The notes under the pieces: model-generated
Told to the model about the DNA's origin: nothing
The model's database searches: none
What the model saw: the letters and a program-made list of their open reading frames with translations, nothing else
Assembly: GCA_003646525.1 (NCBI GenBank)
Contig: QMKU01000047.1
Location: forward strand, 1 to 8,209
From: Campylobacterota bacterium
GTDB taxonomy: Bacteria > Campylobacterota > Campylobacteria > Campylobacterales > Sulfurovaceae
Direction of reading: 5' to 3'
DNA: 8,209 nt
Shown: in pieces, positions 1-6,522 of the stretch
Position numbering within the stretch: the first letter of the stretch is position 1
Layout of the letters: each line of letters begins with the position of its first letter
Made by a program: the position numbers and the translations under genes

Positions 1-875
1 TGGAAAAGCTCTTCTGTGATCTCCATCAAACGAATATAGGTATGGTATGCCCAATAGAACTCTATCATGGTGAATTCTGGATTATGGGTATGATCCATTC
101 CCTCATTTCTAAAGTTACGGTTGATTTCAAAGACCGCCTCCATCCCACCTACAACCAATCGCTTGAGATAAAGCTCAGGAGCGATTCTCAAATATCTATC
201 GACACCTAGGGCATTGTGCTGTGTCACAAATGGTTTGGCATTGGCTCCACCAGGGATAGGGTGCATCATCGGTGTTTCGACTTCCAAAAATGATTTGTCT
301 TCAAAAAATCTTCTCACAAGAGAGACAATGCGACTGCGTATAATGAAGGTCTCTTTCACTTCAGGATTGACAATCATATCAAGATAGCGTTGACGATAAC
401 GCAACTCATGATCTTGTAGTCCATGGAATTTTTCTGGTAGTGGGGAGATAGCCTTGCTGACGATCTCAAATCGCTTGCAGTGCAGTGTCAGTTCGCCTGT
501 CTGAGTCACAAATGGATACCCTTCTGCGAGAACAATATCACCCACCTCGATCAATTTCTTGACTTTGTTGTAATAGCCCTCGGGAAGCTCATCTCTATTG
601 TAATAAATTTGCACCAAACCTTCACTATCTTCGAGCTTAGCAAAAGCAGCTTTTCCCATGATGCGAATAAACTTGAGTCTTCCTGTGAGAGTATAGGTTT
701 TGCTCTCATCTTTTTTTTCATCTGCATCGATCTCTTTGACATAATCACACTCTTTTAGAAATGTTTGTGAGGGTGTGCCTTTGGCAATTTGATTTGGGTA
801 AGGATTGATTCCCTCTTCTCTAAGCTTATCTGTTTTTTTAATGCGTTCTTGTATGTATTGATTGTTAAATATCAA
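1..875 (-). CDS. lysS: Lysyl-tRNA synthetase, class II (3' end outside window)
   Basis: This enzyme charges tRNA(Lys) with lysine using ATP, in the cytoplasm. 291 N-terminal residues are visible; the usual length is about 500, so the C-terminal part including class II motif 3 lies off the left edge. An OB-fold anticodon-binding domain covers roughly residues 60-140. Class II motif 1 is around 180-206 ([19 protein letters not shown], residues 198-216), and motif 2 is at about 249-274 ([20 protein letters not shown]). These are typical of LysRS-II. Translation must begin at TTG (873-875): an in-frame TAA lies two codons upstream, and AGGAG sits 6 nt before the TTG. It is the last visible gene of the gatC-pilT-cvpA-fur-lysS run, 39 nt after fur. 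In Campylobacter jejuni fur is likewise followed by lysS (then glyA), so glyA may lie beyond the edge; that is inference. Confidence 0.97.
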   Translation of the reverse strand, partial: MIFNNQYIQERIKKTDKLREEGINPYPNQIAKGTPSQTFLKECDYVKEIDADEKKDESKTYTLTGRLKFIRIMGKAAFAKLEDSEGLVQIYYNRDELPEGYYNKVKKLIEVGDIVLAEGYPFVTQTGELTLHCKRFEIVSKAISPLPEKFHGLQDHELRYRQRYLDMIVNPEVKETFIIRSRIVSLVRRFFEDKSFLEVETPMMHPIPGGANAKPFVTQHNALGVDRYLRIAPELYLKRLVVGGMEAVFEINRNFRNEGMDHTHNPEFTMIEFYWAYHTYIRLMEITEELF

Positions 876-881
876 AAATTA

Positions 882-886
882 CTCCT
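882..886 (-). promoter_or_regulatory. Ribosome binding site that decides the lysS TTG start
   Basis: On the minus strand AGGAG lies 6 nt upstream of TTG (875-873). The codon two positions before the TTG in the same frame is TAA, so no longer protein is possible, and the next in-frame ATG is deep in the OB-fold. This fixes the TTG as the start. Confidence 0.85.
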
Positions 887-914
887 GTAATAATAAGTTT
901 TGTTAGTGTAGCTG

Positions 915-1364
915 TTAGGGTGTTTTGGCTTGGCAAACATCACAGATCCCTGTGATGTTCATAGTGTGATCGGTCATCTTGAAGTTAAATTTACGCGCAA
1001 TCTCTTCTTGGCGTTTTTCAATAATATCATCTTGAAACTCTATCAGTTTGCCACACTGAGTGCAGATGAGATGATCATGATGCTCTTTGAGTCCAAATTC
1101 ATATTTTTTCCCTTTGGCACCAAAAGAGAGTGAGTTGACGATATTGGACTCCTCCAATAGTGAAAGTGTACGATAGATCGTAGGGATGCTGATCGTCAAA
1201 TCTGGATGCTGTTCTTTGATCAAGATGGAGAGATCCTCTGGCGTAAAGTGACCCTCATTGTCATAGAGTGTTTTAAATACTAACTCTCTTTGCTGAGTGA
1301 ATTTAAGAGCATTCTTTTTGAGTAGCTTCTTAAATGTTTCAAGTAGTGTGAGATAAGTCATCAT
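915..1364 (-). CDS. fur: Ferric uptake regulator Fur
   Basis: Fur is a dimeric, metal-responsive DNA-binding repressor that controls iron uptake and storage genes. The protein has 149 residues, normal for the family. The N-terminal winged helix spans about 1-85, with the recognition helix around 58-71 (PTIYRTLSLL). The C-terminal dimerisation domain carries the EHHDHLIC motif. All three metal sites known from Helicobacter/Campylobacter Fur can be placed. The structural zinc site is C101, C104, C141, C144. The regulatory site is H39, E89, H96, H98, E109. The third site is H95, D97, E116, H133. It starts 3 nt after the cvpA stop codon with no obvious Shine-Dalgarno sequence, so translation is probably coupled to cvpA. 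The ATG is doubled (MM), and either could initiate. PerR is the main alternative, but the intact Cys4 site and Helicobacter-like ligand spacing beside lysS favour Fur. Confidence 0.95.
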   Translation of the reverse strand: MMTYLTLLETFKKLLKKNALKFTQQRELVFKTLYDNEGHFTPEDLSILIKEQHPDLTISIPTIYRTLSLLEESNIVNSLSFGAKGKKYEFGLKEHHDHLICTQCGKLIEFQDDIIEKRQEEIARKFNFKMTDHTMNITGICDVCQAKTP

Positions 1365-1367
1365 AGT

Positions 1368-1973
1368 TTAATATGTATGGCTTAAGTTTTCATCTGCAAG
1401 AATGGTATCTGGAGTGCTCTTTGCCGAGGCAGGTAGAACTACGGTACTGTTGCTTTCATGATATTGGAATTGTTTGGCCTTAATATTGATGAGATAAGAA
1501 CCAGCTTCCTTGAGATAGGGATAGAGTAAGCTATCGTTGACATATTTCCCCAAATTGTCTTTGACTAGTGTAATATTCGATAGTGCTGTCACGATCAATG
1601 CAAAAATCAGAAAATATTTACCGCTACCTATCACAAAACCAAGCAGGAGATTGATGAAACCGAGCCCACTTGCCTGTGTCAAAGAGGAGAATAGTGAGCC
1701 AACCGCAATAGCGATGATCCATACTATCACCAAAATCGAGATAAAACCGAGTAGTTGCAACGCGGTACTGTTTTCGAGATGATAAAGGTTTTTGTCGATG
1801 AAGGTAGCTGCGGCATTTGCATTACGAGATGCTATATAGACACCTCCGACAAGACCGAGCAAACCGAAAAGCTCTTTGATAAAGCCATTTATCATACCTT
1901 TGATACCCAAGATGATAACGACCGTAGCGATCGTCACATCAAAATAGTTAAAATCAAATGTGCTCATATCCAT
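1368..1973 (-). CDS. cvpA: CvpA family inner-membrane protein
   Basis: This is a multi-spanning inner-membrane protein of the CvpA (colicin V production) family, whose molecular role remains poorly defined. It has 201 residues, with hydrophobic segments near 11-26, 31-48, 72-95 and 106-132. The family pattern is visible as a glycine-rich first hairpin (IKGMINGFIKELFGLLG, about 24-40) and a second GLGFINLLLGFVIGSGK segment (about 103-119). The tail from about 165 is polar and probably not in the membrane. The first ATG is preferred because GAGGGG lies 9 nt upstream; a second ATG at codon 3 is 15 nt away. It lies between pilT (58 nt upstream) and fur (3 nt downstream). A TATAAT box in the 58-nt gap may give cvpA-fur-lysS its own promoter. 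Confidence 0.88.
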   Translation of the reverse strand: MDMSTFDFNYFDVTIATVVIILGIKGMINGFIKELFGLLGLVGGVYIASRNANAAATFIDKNLYHLENSTALQLLGFISILVIVWIIAIAVGSLFSSLTQASGLGFINLLLGFVIGSGKYFLIFALIVTALSNITLVKDNLGKYVNDSLLYPYLKEAGSYLINIKAKQFQYHESNSTVVLPASAKSTPDTILADENLSHTY

Positions 1974-1982
1974 TTCTATATT

Positions 1983-1988
1983 CCCCTC
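1983..1988 (-). promoter_or_regulatory. Ribosome binding site of cvpA
   Basis: GAGGGG on the minus strand, 9 nt before the ATG at 1973-1971. It supports the first of two closely spaced ATG codons. Confidence 0.6.
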
Positions 1989-2002
1989 AAATAAATTTTC
2001 AA

Positions 2003-2008
2003 ATTATA
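2003..2008 (-). promoter_or_regulatory. Possible internal promoter (-10 box) for cvpA-fur-lysS
   Basis: A perfect TATAAT on the minus strand lies in the 58-nt gap between the pilT stop and the cvpA start, about 30 nt upstream of the cvpA ATG. No good TTGACA match is present at 16-18 nt spacing, which is common for Campylobacterota sigma-70 promoters. The region is AT-rich, so a chance match is possible. If real, it would let fur be transcribed independently of gatC-pilT. Confidence 0.4.
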
Positions 2009-2031
2009 TCTAATTATCTTTTAGTACAGCT

Positions 2032-3096
2032 CTACCTATTGAGCGCTTTTACAACTTCATCTTTATTGTTTGCGTATTGGATGGCATTCTCTTTGGAGAT
2101 GGTGCCCTCTTGGACATTTCTAAGTAACTCTTGTGCTTGTGTCTGCATTCCTGTATTTCCCTGACCTAACTGCATCTGAGAGTAGATCTGGTGAACCTTG
2201 TCTTCTCTGATGAGGTTGGAGATAGCATGATTGGTAACTAAAATTTCAGATATAGCGACGCGACCACCACCCAGTTTGGGTAGGAGTGCTTGTGCAACTA
2301 CCGCGACAAGAGAACCAGAGATCATTGCTCTAATCTGAGGCTGCTCATCTCCACTGAAAACATCGATAATACGGTTGATTGTCCCAGGTGCAGAAGAGGT
2401 ATGCAGGGTACCGAACACTAGGTGGCCTGTTTCAGCAGCAGTTAGTCCCGCTTCGATCGTCTCCTTATCACGCATCTCCCCGACGAGGATGATGTCTGGA
2501 TCCTGCCTCATCGCAAACTTCAGTGCAGCAGAAAAGCTTTTGGTATCTTCTCCTACCCCTCTGTGCGAAAAGACACACTTCTTGTTACTATGGATAAACT
2601 CCACAGGGTCTTCTACGGTGATGACATGTTTTGATTCGGTGAGGTTGATCTCATTGAGTAGTGCTGCTAGCGTAGTTGATTTGCCTGAACCAGTCGGACC
2701 TGTGACTAGAATCAACCCTTTTTCACGCTTGATAAGCCTTTTATAGATATCAGGCGCACCTAGATCGTCTAGCGATGGAACCACGATAGGAATCGTCCTG
2801 AACGCCGCTGCCATATCCCCAATCGTACGATAGTAGTTAGCTCTAAATCTTCCAATACCAGGTAGGAGCATGGCAAAGTCAAGCTCATTATGTTCTTCAA
2901 AATACTGTTTCTCTTTTTCCGTGATCAGAGAGTAGCACATATCTTCGATATCATCACCAGTAAGTATAGGCAGATTGACGGGCTTAAGCGATCCACTTAG
3001 GCGTATTTGAGGTTCACTTCGGCTGATGAGGTGAAGGTCGGAAGCCCCATGGCTTACGACACTTTGAAGTAATTTTTTGATGTTGAATTCTGACAT
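2032..3096 (-). CDS. pilT: Type IV pilus twitching motility / retraction ATPase PilT
   Basis: PilT is a hexameric cytoplasmic ATPase that powers depolymerisation and retraction of type IV pili. The protein has 354 residues, full length. The N-terminal PAS-like domain spans about 1-100. The RecA-like domain then shows Walker A GPTGSGKST (133-141), the Asp box VITVEDPVEF (158-167), Walker B DIILVGEMRD (201-210) and the His box AETGHLVFGTLHT (221-233). AISNLIREDK at 291-300 matches the PilT-specific AIRNLIRE motif, with Ser for Arg at its third position, and separates it from PilB-type assembly ATPases. The start is supported by AAGGAG 6 nt upstream. It sits 41 nt after gatC and 58 nt before cvpA on the same strand. 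No other pilus gene is nearby, so the rest of the machine must be encoded elsewhere. A PilU-like paralogue is possible but less likely given the motif. Confidence 0.95.
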   Translation of the reverse strand: MSEFNIKKLLQSVVSHGASDLHLISRSEPQIRLSGSLKPVNLPILTGDDIEDMCYSLITEKEKQYFEEHNELDFAMLLPGIGRFRANYYRTIGDMAAAFRTIPIVVPSLDDLGAPDIYKRLIKREKGLILVTGPTGSGKSTTLAALLNEINLTESKHVITVEDPVEFIHSNKKCVFSHRGVGEDTKSFSAALKFAMRQDPDIILVGEMRDKETIEAGLTAAETGHLVFGTLHTSSAPGTINRIIDVFSGDEQPQIRAMISGSLVAVVAQALLPKLGGGRVAISEILVTNHAISNLIREDKVHQIYSQMQLGQGNTGMQTQAQELLRNVQEGTISKENAIQYANNKDEVVKALNR

Positions 3097-3137
3097 TATC
3101 TACTCCTTAATTTTAGTTAAATATTAGTGATAGAGTA

Positions 3138-3434
3138 CTACTCGATAATGGCAGGAACGATAAAGAAATCATTATCGCTCTGTGGCGCATTGGCAAGTAT
3201 ACTCTTGGGAACTTCTATATCATTATGTGCAAAGTCTTCGCGCATAGGTGTTCCTCCTGTTAGTGTAGAAAAAGAAGCATCCAGAGAGGAGGTATCCAAC
3301 TCTGTGAGATTCTCAATATAAGAGACTATTTCGCTTAGTTGTCCTATGATCTCCTCCTTTTTTGCTTCATCTACACGAAGATGTGAAAGTTTTTCTAATT
3401 TTGCTAAAACAGTGTTATCAATCTGCACAGGCAT
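3138..3434 (-). CDS. gatC: Asp-tRNA(Asn)/Glu-tRNA(Gln) amidotransferase subunit C
   Basis: GatC is the small subunit that links GatA and GatB in the amidotransferase converting Glu-tRNA(Gln) to Gln-tRNA(Gln), and Asp-tRNA(Asn) to Asn-tRNA(Asn), in bacteria lacking the direct synthetases. It has up to 98 residues, the normal size. The N-terminal helices (LAKLEKLSHL, then IIGQLSEIVSYIENL) and the conserved C-terminal part TPMREDF...SILANAP...FFIVPAIIE are clear. The start is uncertain. The ATG at 3434 has AAGGGG only 1 nt upstream, while GTG at codon 3 (3428-3426) has it 7 nt upstream and would give a product starting MQID, as in relatives I recall. The longest form is listed. It is the first gene of the minus-strand operon; gatA and gatB are not in the window. 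Confidence 0.93.
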   Translation of the reverse strand: MPVQIDNTVLAKLEKLSHLRVDEAKKEEIIGQLSEIVSYIENLTELDTSSLDASFSTLTGGTPMREDFAHNDIEVPKSILANAPQSDNDFFIVPAIIE

Positions 3435-3464
3435 ACCCCTTCTCTATTTTTAATCTTAAAAATC

Positions 3465-3470
3465 ATTATA
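3465..3470 (-). promoter_or_regulatory. Probable promoter (-10 box) of the gatC-pilT-cvpA-fur-lysS operon
   Basis: A perfect TATAAT on the minus strand lies 30 nt upstream of the gatC ATG, in the 97-nt divergent gap. Transcription would start near 3458 and leave a leader of about 25-30 nt. The upstream sequence is T/A-rich without a TTGACA match, as usual in Campylobacterota. Confidence 0.55.
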
Positions 3471-3488
3471 TATTAAATCACATTAAGA

Positions 3489-3494
3489 TATAAC
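3489..3494 (+). promoter_or_regulatory. Possible promoter (-10 box) of the rhodanese-dapE operon
   Basis: TATAAC (5 of 6 to the consensus) lies 37 nt before the ATG at 3532, which gives a predicted leader of about 30 nt. It is back-to-back with the gatC promoter, so the two could share regulation. No -35 match was seen. An AAGGA ribosome binding site follows at 3518-3522. Confidence 0.4.
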
Positions 3495-3531
3495 AATAAA
3501 ACATATGCAGTTTTAGTAAGGAAACAAAAAA

Positions 3532-3879
3532 ATGAACCGATTATTAAATCAAAGAGATGTAAGTTCAGAAGAGCTTGAAGTGCTATTGAGAGAGCGGACA
3601 GAGGGCAGAGAAGAGTTCCTCCTAGTAGATGTTCGTGAGGATAGGGAGTTTCAAATATCTCGCCTTCGTGGTGTTGATCTCTTGAAGCCGACCTCTAAGT
3701 TCCAGAATTGGGTAGATGAATTTCTGAAAGAGACAAAAGACAAAATAGTGATCCTTACTTGTCGCACAGGCAATCGTAGCGGTCAACTACAGGATATCTT
3801 AACTCGAAGAGGGCATCCACATGTGATCAATCATGTGGGAGGTATTGTCTCTTATCGTGGTGAGATTGAGAAAGGGTAA
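3532..3879 (+). CDS. Single-domain rhodanese-like sulfurtransferase
   Basis: This is a small rhodanese-fold protein of 115 residues with no signal peptide, so probably cytoplasmic. Such proteins carry a persulfide on the active-site cysteine and pass sulfur to acceptors such as thiols or cyanide; the physiological substrate here is unknown. Visible features are the LLVDVREDREF segment (about 30-40), the CRTGNR active-site loop with catalytic Cys77 (77-82), and the GGIVSY segment (103-108) that stands for the usual GG-I-x-x-W motif. AAGGA at 3518-3522 lies 9 nt before the ATG. It is the first gene of a plus-strand operon, and its stop codon is 2 nt before dapE. The pairing with dapE suggests co-transcription but not an obvious shared pathway. 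Confidence 0.88.
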   Translation: MNRLLNQRDVSSEELEVLLRERTEGREEFLLVDVREDREFQISRLRGVDLLKPTSKFQNWVDEFLKETKDKIVILTCRTGNRSGQLQDILTRRGHPHVINHVGGIVSYRGEIEKG

Positions 3880-3881
3880 GC

Positions 3882-4988
3882 ATGGAAGTAATCGATCTCT
3901 TTATTAAACTGCTCAGTTATGAATCTGTAACACCCGATGATGCTGGTTCTCTAGACTTCATTCAAGATTACCTGAATGGATATGAAGTTATTTGGAAGAA
4001 CGAAGCTGGTGTTAAAAACCTTTTTCTTTACAAGCGATTTGGAGAAGGTTCGCATCTCTGTTTTGCAGGACATGTAGATGTCGTACCGCCAGGAGAAGGC
4101 TGGGAGAGCAATCCTTTTGTTCCTCTGGTGCATGATGGTGTGATTACCGCTCGTGGTGCTCAAGATATGAAGAGTGGTGTAGCAGCTTTTGTGCAGGCAC
4201 TCAAAGAGGTGGAATCTTTTGACGGAACACTTTCGATCCTTTTGACAAGTGACGAAGAGGGTGATGCTGAGTATGGGACAAAGATCATGCTCAAGCATCT
4301 CAAGTCTATCAATTTTTTACCTGATTTTGCGATAGTGGCTGAGCCTACATGTGACAAGGTATTTGGGGATGCTATCAAGATCGGTCGTCGAGGTTCCATC
4401 AACGGGATGATCGAAAAGTATGGCAGGCAAGGACATGCGGCCTATCCAGAGAAATCAACCAACCCTATCCATAAAGTTGCACAAATCCTTCCTGAGATTG
4501 CTGGTGTCAATCTCGATGAGGGGGATGATTATTTTTCTCCGAGCCAATTTGTGATCACGGATATTCGTGCTGGTATGGAAGTGACCAATGTAACACCAGG
4601 AAAACTCAAGATGATGTTCAATGTGCGTAATTCGACCAAAACCAGCAAGGAAGATGTCGAAAAATTTGTACATCGTTATTTTAACGGAATGAACTATGAA
4701 TTGAATTTGAATCAATCTTCCAAGCCTTTTTTGACGGATGTCGATACACTCGTTGTAGAGTGTCTCGATAGGGCGATCGAGTCCATTTGTGGCATCACAC
4801 CTCAGCACTCTACGGCAGGTGGTACTAGCGATGCGCGTTTTTTGGCAGAGTATGGAGTGAAGACGGTAGAGTTTGGTGTCATCAATGATACGATTCATGC
4901 GCCCAACGAACAGACCACGATCGATGAGGTAGAAAAACTCTATCAGGTATTTAAGCAAACGATCATAAATTTTAAGGATGAAGTATGA
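3882..4988 (+). CDS. dapE: Succinyl-diaminopimelate desuccinylase DapE
   Basis: DapE is a dinuclear zinc M20-family hydrolase that converts N-succinyl-L,L-2,6-diaminopimelate to L,L-diaminopimelate and succinate, a late step in making lysine and the meso-DAP of peptidoglycan. The protein has 368 residues, full length. Expected metal ligands and catalytic residues are all present: H64 and D66 in GHVDVVP, D95 in GAQDMKSG, general base E125 and ligand E126 in TSDEEGD, E154 in AEPT, and H339 in IHAPNE. The inserted dimerisation domain (about 170-290) has RQGHAAYP with H185. TAGGTSDARF (311-320) is typical of DapE rather than ArgE. AAGGG, overlapping the rhodanese 3' end, is 5 nt upstream. The next gene overlaps it by ATGA. 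Confidence 0.96.
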   Translation: MEVIDLFIKLLSYESVTPDDAGSLDFIQDYLNGYEVIWKNEAGVKNLFLYKRFGEGSHLCFAGHVDVVPPGEGWESNPFVPLVHDGVITARGAQDMKSGVAAFVQALKEVESFDGTLSILLTSDEEGDAEYGTKIMLKHLKSINFLPDFAIVAEPTCDKVFGDAIKIGRRGSINGMIEKYGRQGHAAYPEKSTNPIHKVAQILPEIAGVNLDEGDDYFSPSQFVITDIRAGMEVTNVTPGKLKMMFNVRNSTKTSKEDVEKFVHRYFNGMNYELNLNQSSKPFLTDVDTLVVECLDRAIESICGITPQHSTAGGTSDARFLAEYGVKTVEFGVINDTIHAPNEQTTIDEVEKLYQVFKQTIINFKDEV

Positions 4989-5401
4989 AGATAAAATTAT
5001 TTGGGTTTTTACTATTGAGCACGCTACTCTTCTCGACACTCTTGTCCGCAGGCAACTTGCATTGGGAAAAGGATTTGCAAAGAGCTTTTGATAAGGCGAC
5101 TGCAAACAAACTCCCTCTGATGGTGATGGTGGAGAGTAGTAGCTGTAGGTGGTGTATAAAAATGAAACGACGAACTCTTGAGAATAGAGCGATCACAACA
5201 CGCTTGCAAAACTTCGTATTGGTCAAAATAAACAGGGATCTCGTCTCATCTGAGTTTGTACCATACGCCAAATATGTACCCACAATCTATTTCATGACAG
5301 CAGACAAGAAAATATTGGAGAGTGTAACTGGTTATTTTAATGTCTCTGATTTTCATAGCTGGATCGATGATGCAGAAAATAAGCTAAAAAAAGCAAAGTA
5401 A
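4985..5401 (+). CDS. Secreted thioredoxin-fold protein (CRWC active site)
   Basis: This is a 138-residue protein with an N-terminal Sec signal peptide: MKIK, then a hydrophobic core, with predicted cleavage after LLSA at about residue 22. The mature protein is therefore periplasmic, or membrane-anchored if uncleaved. It has a thioredoxin-like fold of the thioredoxin_7/DUF255-like type. The redox motif is C54-R-W-C57 after LPLMVMVESSS, and the cis-proline loop is VPTIYF with P99. A role as periplasmic disulfide reductase or isomerase is inferred; the substrate is unknown. The start ATG overlaps the dapE stop (ATGA), and AAGGA sits 6 nt upstream inside dapE, so the two are translationally coupled. 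It is the last gene of the rhodanese-dapE operon, 59 nt from the convergent chaperone gene. Confidence 0.85.
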   Translation: MKIKLFGFLLLSTLLFSTLLSAGNLHWEKDLQRAFDKATANKLPLMVMVESSSCRWCIKMKRRTLENRAITTRLQNFVLVKINRDLVSSEFVPYAKYVPTIYFMTADKKILESVTGYFNVSDFHSWIDDAENKLKKAK

Positions 5402-5460
5402 TTCGGCATCCTTCCTAATTAAAATTTCATCCCCTTTTTTTTATAGAATTTGGGTAGCCC
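5402..5460. other. Convergent intergenic gap without a clear terminator
   Basis: These 59 nt separate the convergent ends of the thioredoxin-fold gene and the SurA-like gene. They contain an 8-T run (5435-5442), but only a weak, interrupted stem around it and a 3-bp GGG/CCC pair at 5452-5460. I do not see a convincing intrinsic terminator for either direction; termination could be Rho-dependent or rely on RNA overlap. Confidence 0.5.
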
Positions 5461-6282
5461 TTAGCGTCGAATATACTCTATCGTTGCGTTGCTCTTTACC
5501 TTCTTGAAGTAATCTTCGACAGCTTTGCCTTGTCGCTCTTTTTTCCAAGCTATTGTGACATTTTTTTTGACCTGATTAAAAGGCTTCCGTGTAGCTTTTC
5601 CTTTGTTTAGAACTTTATAAGTGACATAGGTATGACCATTATTAAAGGCAGGCGTGAAGTTTCCAATAGCAGTCTGTGAAATCATAGCAAGCAGTTGTGG
5701 TGTGACATCCGAACCCCCGAATGTTACTTTTTTGCGTTTGATGCCTTTTTGTTTATAAGGGTCTTCTAGCATCTTTTGTATCTTGACAACAGAGGAGGCA
5801 CTGTATTCCATCACAGTTATACTCGAAGGCATACTGAAGAGCTCGGGGTGGTTTCGATAAAATATTTTTAGTTCATCCTCACTAGGGTCTGGGATAGACT
5901 TAGCAATTTTGCTTCTAAAGAATTTCTGTTTTTGGATACTTAGTTTCGTCTGATCACGAAATGAATTCCAAGATTGCTTCTGTTGCTTGAGGATACCCTG
6001 CATCTTTTTGATGCTCATACTGTTCTGTTCCGCAATGAGCTTGATCCTCTTGTCGATTTCATCTTCAGAGACGGAGATATCTCTCATCGAAGCTTTTTGT
6101 AGACGATTCTCAATCAGCATTCCTTGTGCCTCTTTTTTGGAGACACCCAACTGTTTCTGTACTGCACTGATCTCTGTGGTGGTGATCGGTTCGCCATCTA
6201 CCACAATAGCGATAGCATTGTAATATTTGGCCTGTGTCAATGTGACAAGTAAGACAAAAAAGATAAAGAGTATTTTTTTCAT
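5461..6282 (-). CDS. Periplasmic SurA-like chaperone / peptidyl-prolyl isomerase
   Basis: This is a secreted SurA-family protein expected to chaperone outer-membrane proteins in the periplasm. The preferred start is the ATG at 6282-6280 (273 residues), because GGA lies 6 nt upstream; an ATG two codons earlier (6288) has no ribosome binding site. A signal peptide MKKILFIFFVLLVTLTQA is followed by NAIAIVVDGEPITTTEI, the characteristic SurA N-terminal strand. The helical chaperone domain runs to about residue 130. A short C-terminal parvulin-like region (about 150-230) ends in GNFTPAFNNGHTYVTYKV. Size and layout resemble C. jejuni Cj1289 rather than the longer PpiD or two-parvulin SurA. I cannot place all catalytic parvulin residues, so isomerase activity is doubtful. 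It is a single-gene unit, convergent with the dapE operon, with a structured leader. Confidence 0.87.
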   Translation of the reverse strand: MKKILFIFFVLLVTLTQAKYYNAIAIVVDGEPITTTEISAVQKQLGVSKKEAQGMLIENRLQKASMRDISVSEDEIDKRIKLIAEQNSMSIKKMQGILKQQKQSWNSFRDQTKLSIQKQKFFRSKIAKSIPDPSEDELKIFYRNHPELFSMPSSITVMEYSASSVVKIQKMLEDPYKQKGIKRKKVTFGGSDVTPQLLAMISQTAIGNFTPAFNNGHTYVTYKVLNKGKATRKPFNQVKKNVTIAWKKERQGKAVEDYFKKVKSNATIEYIRR

Positions 6283-6309
6283 AAGCATTCCAGATGATAA
6301 TTTTAGGAA

Positions 6310-6349
6310 ATTTCTAAGGATAGGAGGGCACTACCTAGTCCTTAGAGAT
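6310..6349 (-). other. Stem-loop in the predicted 5' leader of the SurA-like gene
   Basis: A perfect 8-bp inverted repeat, TCTAAGGA (6313-6320) and TCCTTAGA (6339-6346), is extended outward by three pairs (one G-U) to 6310/6349. It extends inward by TAGG/CCTA after a single bulged G (6338), leaving a 9-nt loop. On the minus strand it begins within a few nt of the predicted transcription start (about 6354) and ends about 21 nt before the first ATG. It could protect the 5' end of the mRNA or regulate it. It is not followed by a U-run on the minus strand, so it is not a standard terminator in that direction. Confidence 0.65.
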
Positions 6350-6360
6350 ACCTTTTGTAT

Positions 6361-6369
6361 ATTATAGCA
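6361..6369 (-). promoter_or_regulatory. Extended -10 promoter of the SurA-like gene
   Basis: TGCTATAAT on the minus strand is a perfect extended -10 element. TTGTTT is about 18 nt upstream as a poor -35. Transcription would start near 6354, giving a leader of about 66-72 nt that contains the stem-loop. Confidence 0.6.
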
Positions 6370-6399
6370 TAGGATAGAGCTAAAAACAAAATTTTGAAT

Positions 6400-6427
6400 T
6401 TGAGATAAGGGTGGATTTCAGTATAAT
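6400..6427 (+). promoter_or_regulatory. Sigma-70-like promoter, TTGAGA-16-TATAAT
   Basis: TTGAGA (6400-6405, 5 of 6 to the -35 consensus), a 16-nt spacer and TATAAT (6422-6427) form the best two-part promoter match in the window. A start near 6434 would be about 174 nt upstream of the wbpB start codon. It would give either a long leader or a separate short RNA. Confidence 0.45.
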
Positions 6428-6522
6428 CAGATAAAAATTTAGTTTTATATGGAAAGAGAATGATTTGATAGATCAATATGACGAAGACTAAAGTCCCTGC
6501 TCCTAATGTAAATATTTCTTAA

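Noticed and set aside
551..748. A 65-codon minus-strand frame inside lysS
   Set aside because: It is out of frame with the clear LysRS OB-fold coding sequence on the same strand.
2000..2022. Possible Fur box (GATAATTAGATATAATTTG, minus strand) upstream of cvpA-fur
   Set aside because: By hand it matches the 19-bp GATAAT-type consensus at about 11 positions, which is not convincing in an AT-rich spacer.
2375..2746. A 123-codon plus-strand frame opposite pilT
   Set aside because: It is antisense to the PilT Walker A/B region, whose conservation explains the open frame.
3951..4298. A 115-codon minus-strand frame opposite dapE
   Set aside because: It is antisense to the dapE catalytic motifs, with no recognisable domain or ribosome binding site.
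4455..5105. A 216-codon open frame on the minus strand opposite dapE
   Set aside because: It lies almost wholly antisense to the well-conserved dapE frame and the start of the thioredoxin-fold gene. Its translation shows no domain, and it has the composition of a shadow frame.
5431..5460. Intrinsic terminator between the convergent genes
   Set aside because: An 8-T run is present, but no stem of useful length precedes it in either direction.
6478..6522. A 14-codon frame (MTKTKVPAPNVNIS) in the intergenic region
   Set aside because: It has no ribosome binding site, is very short and has no recognisable similarity; it is likely chance.
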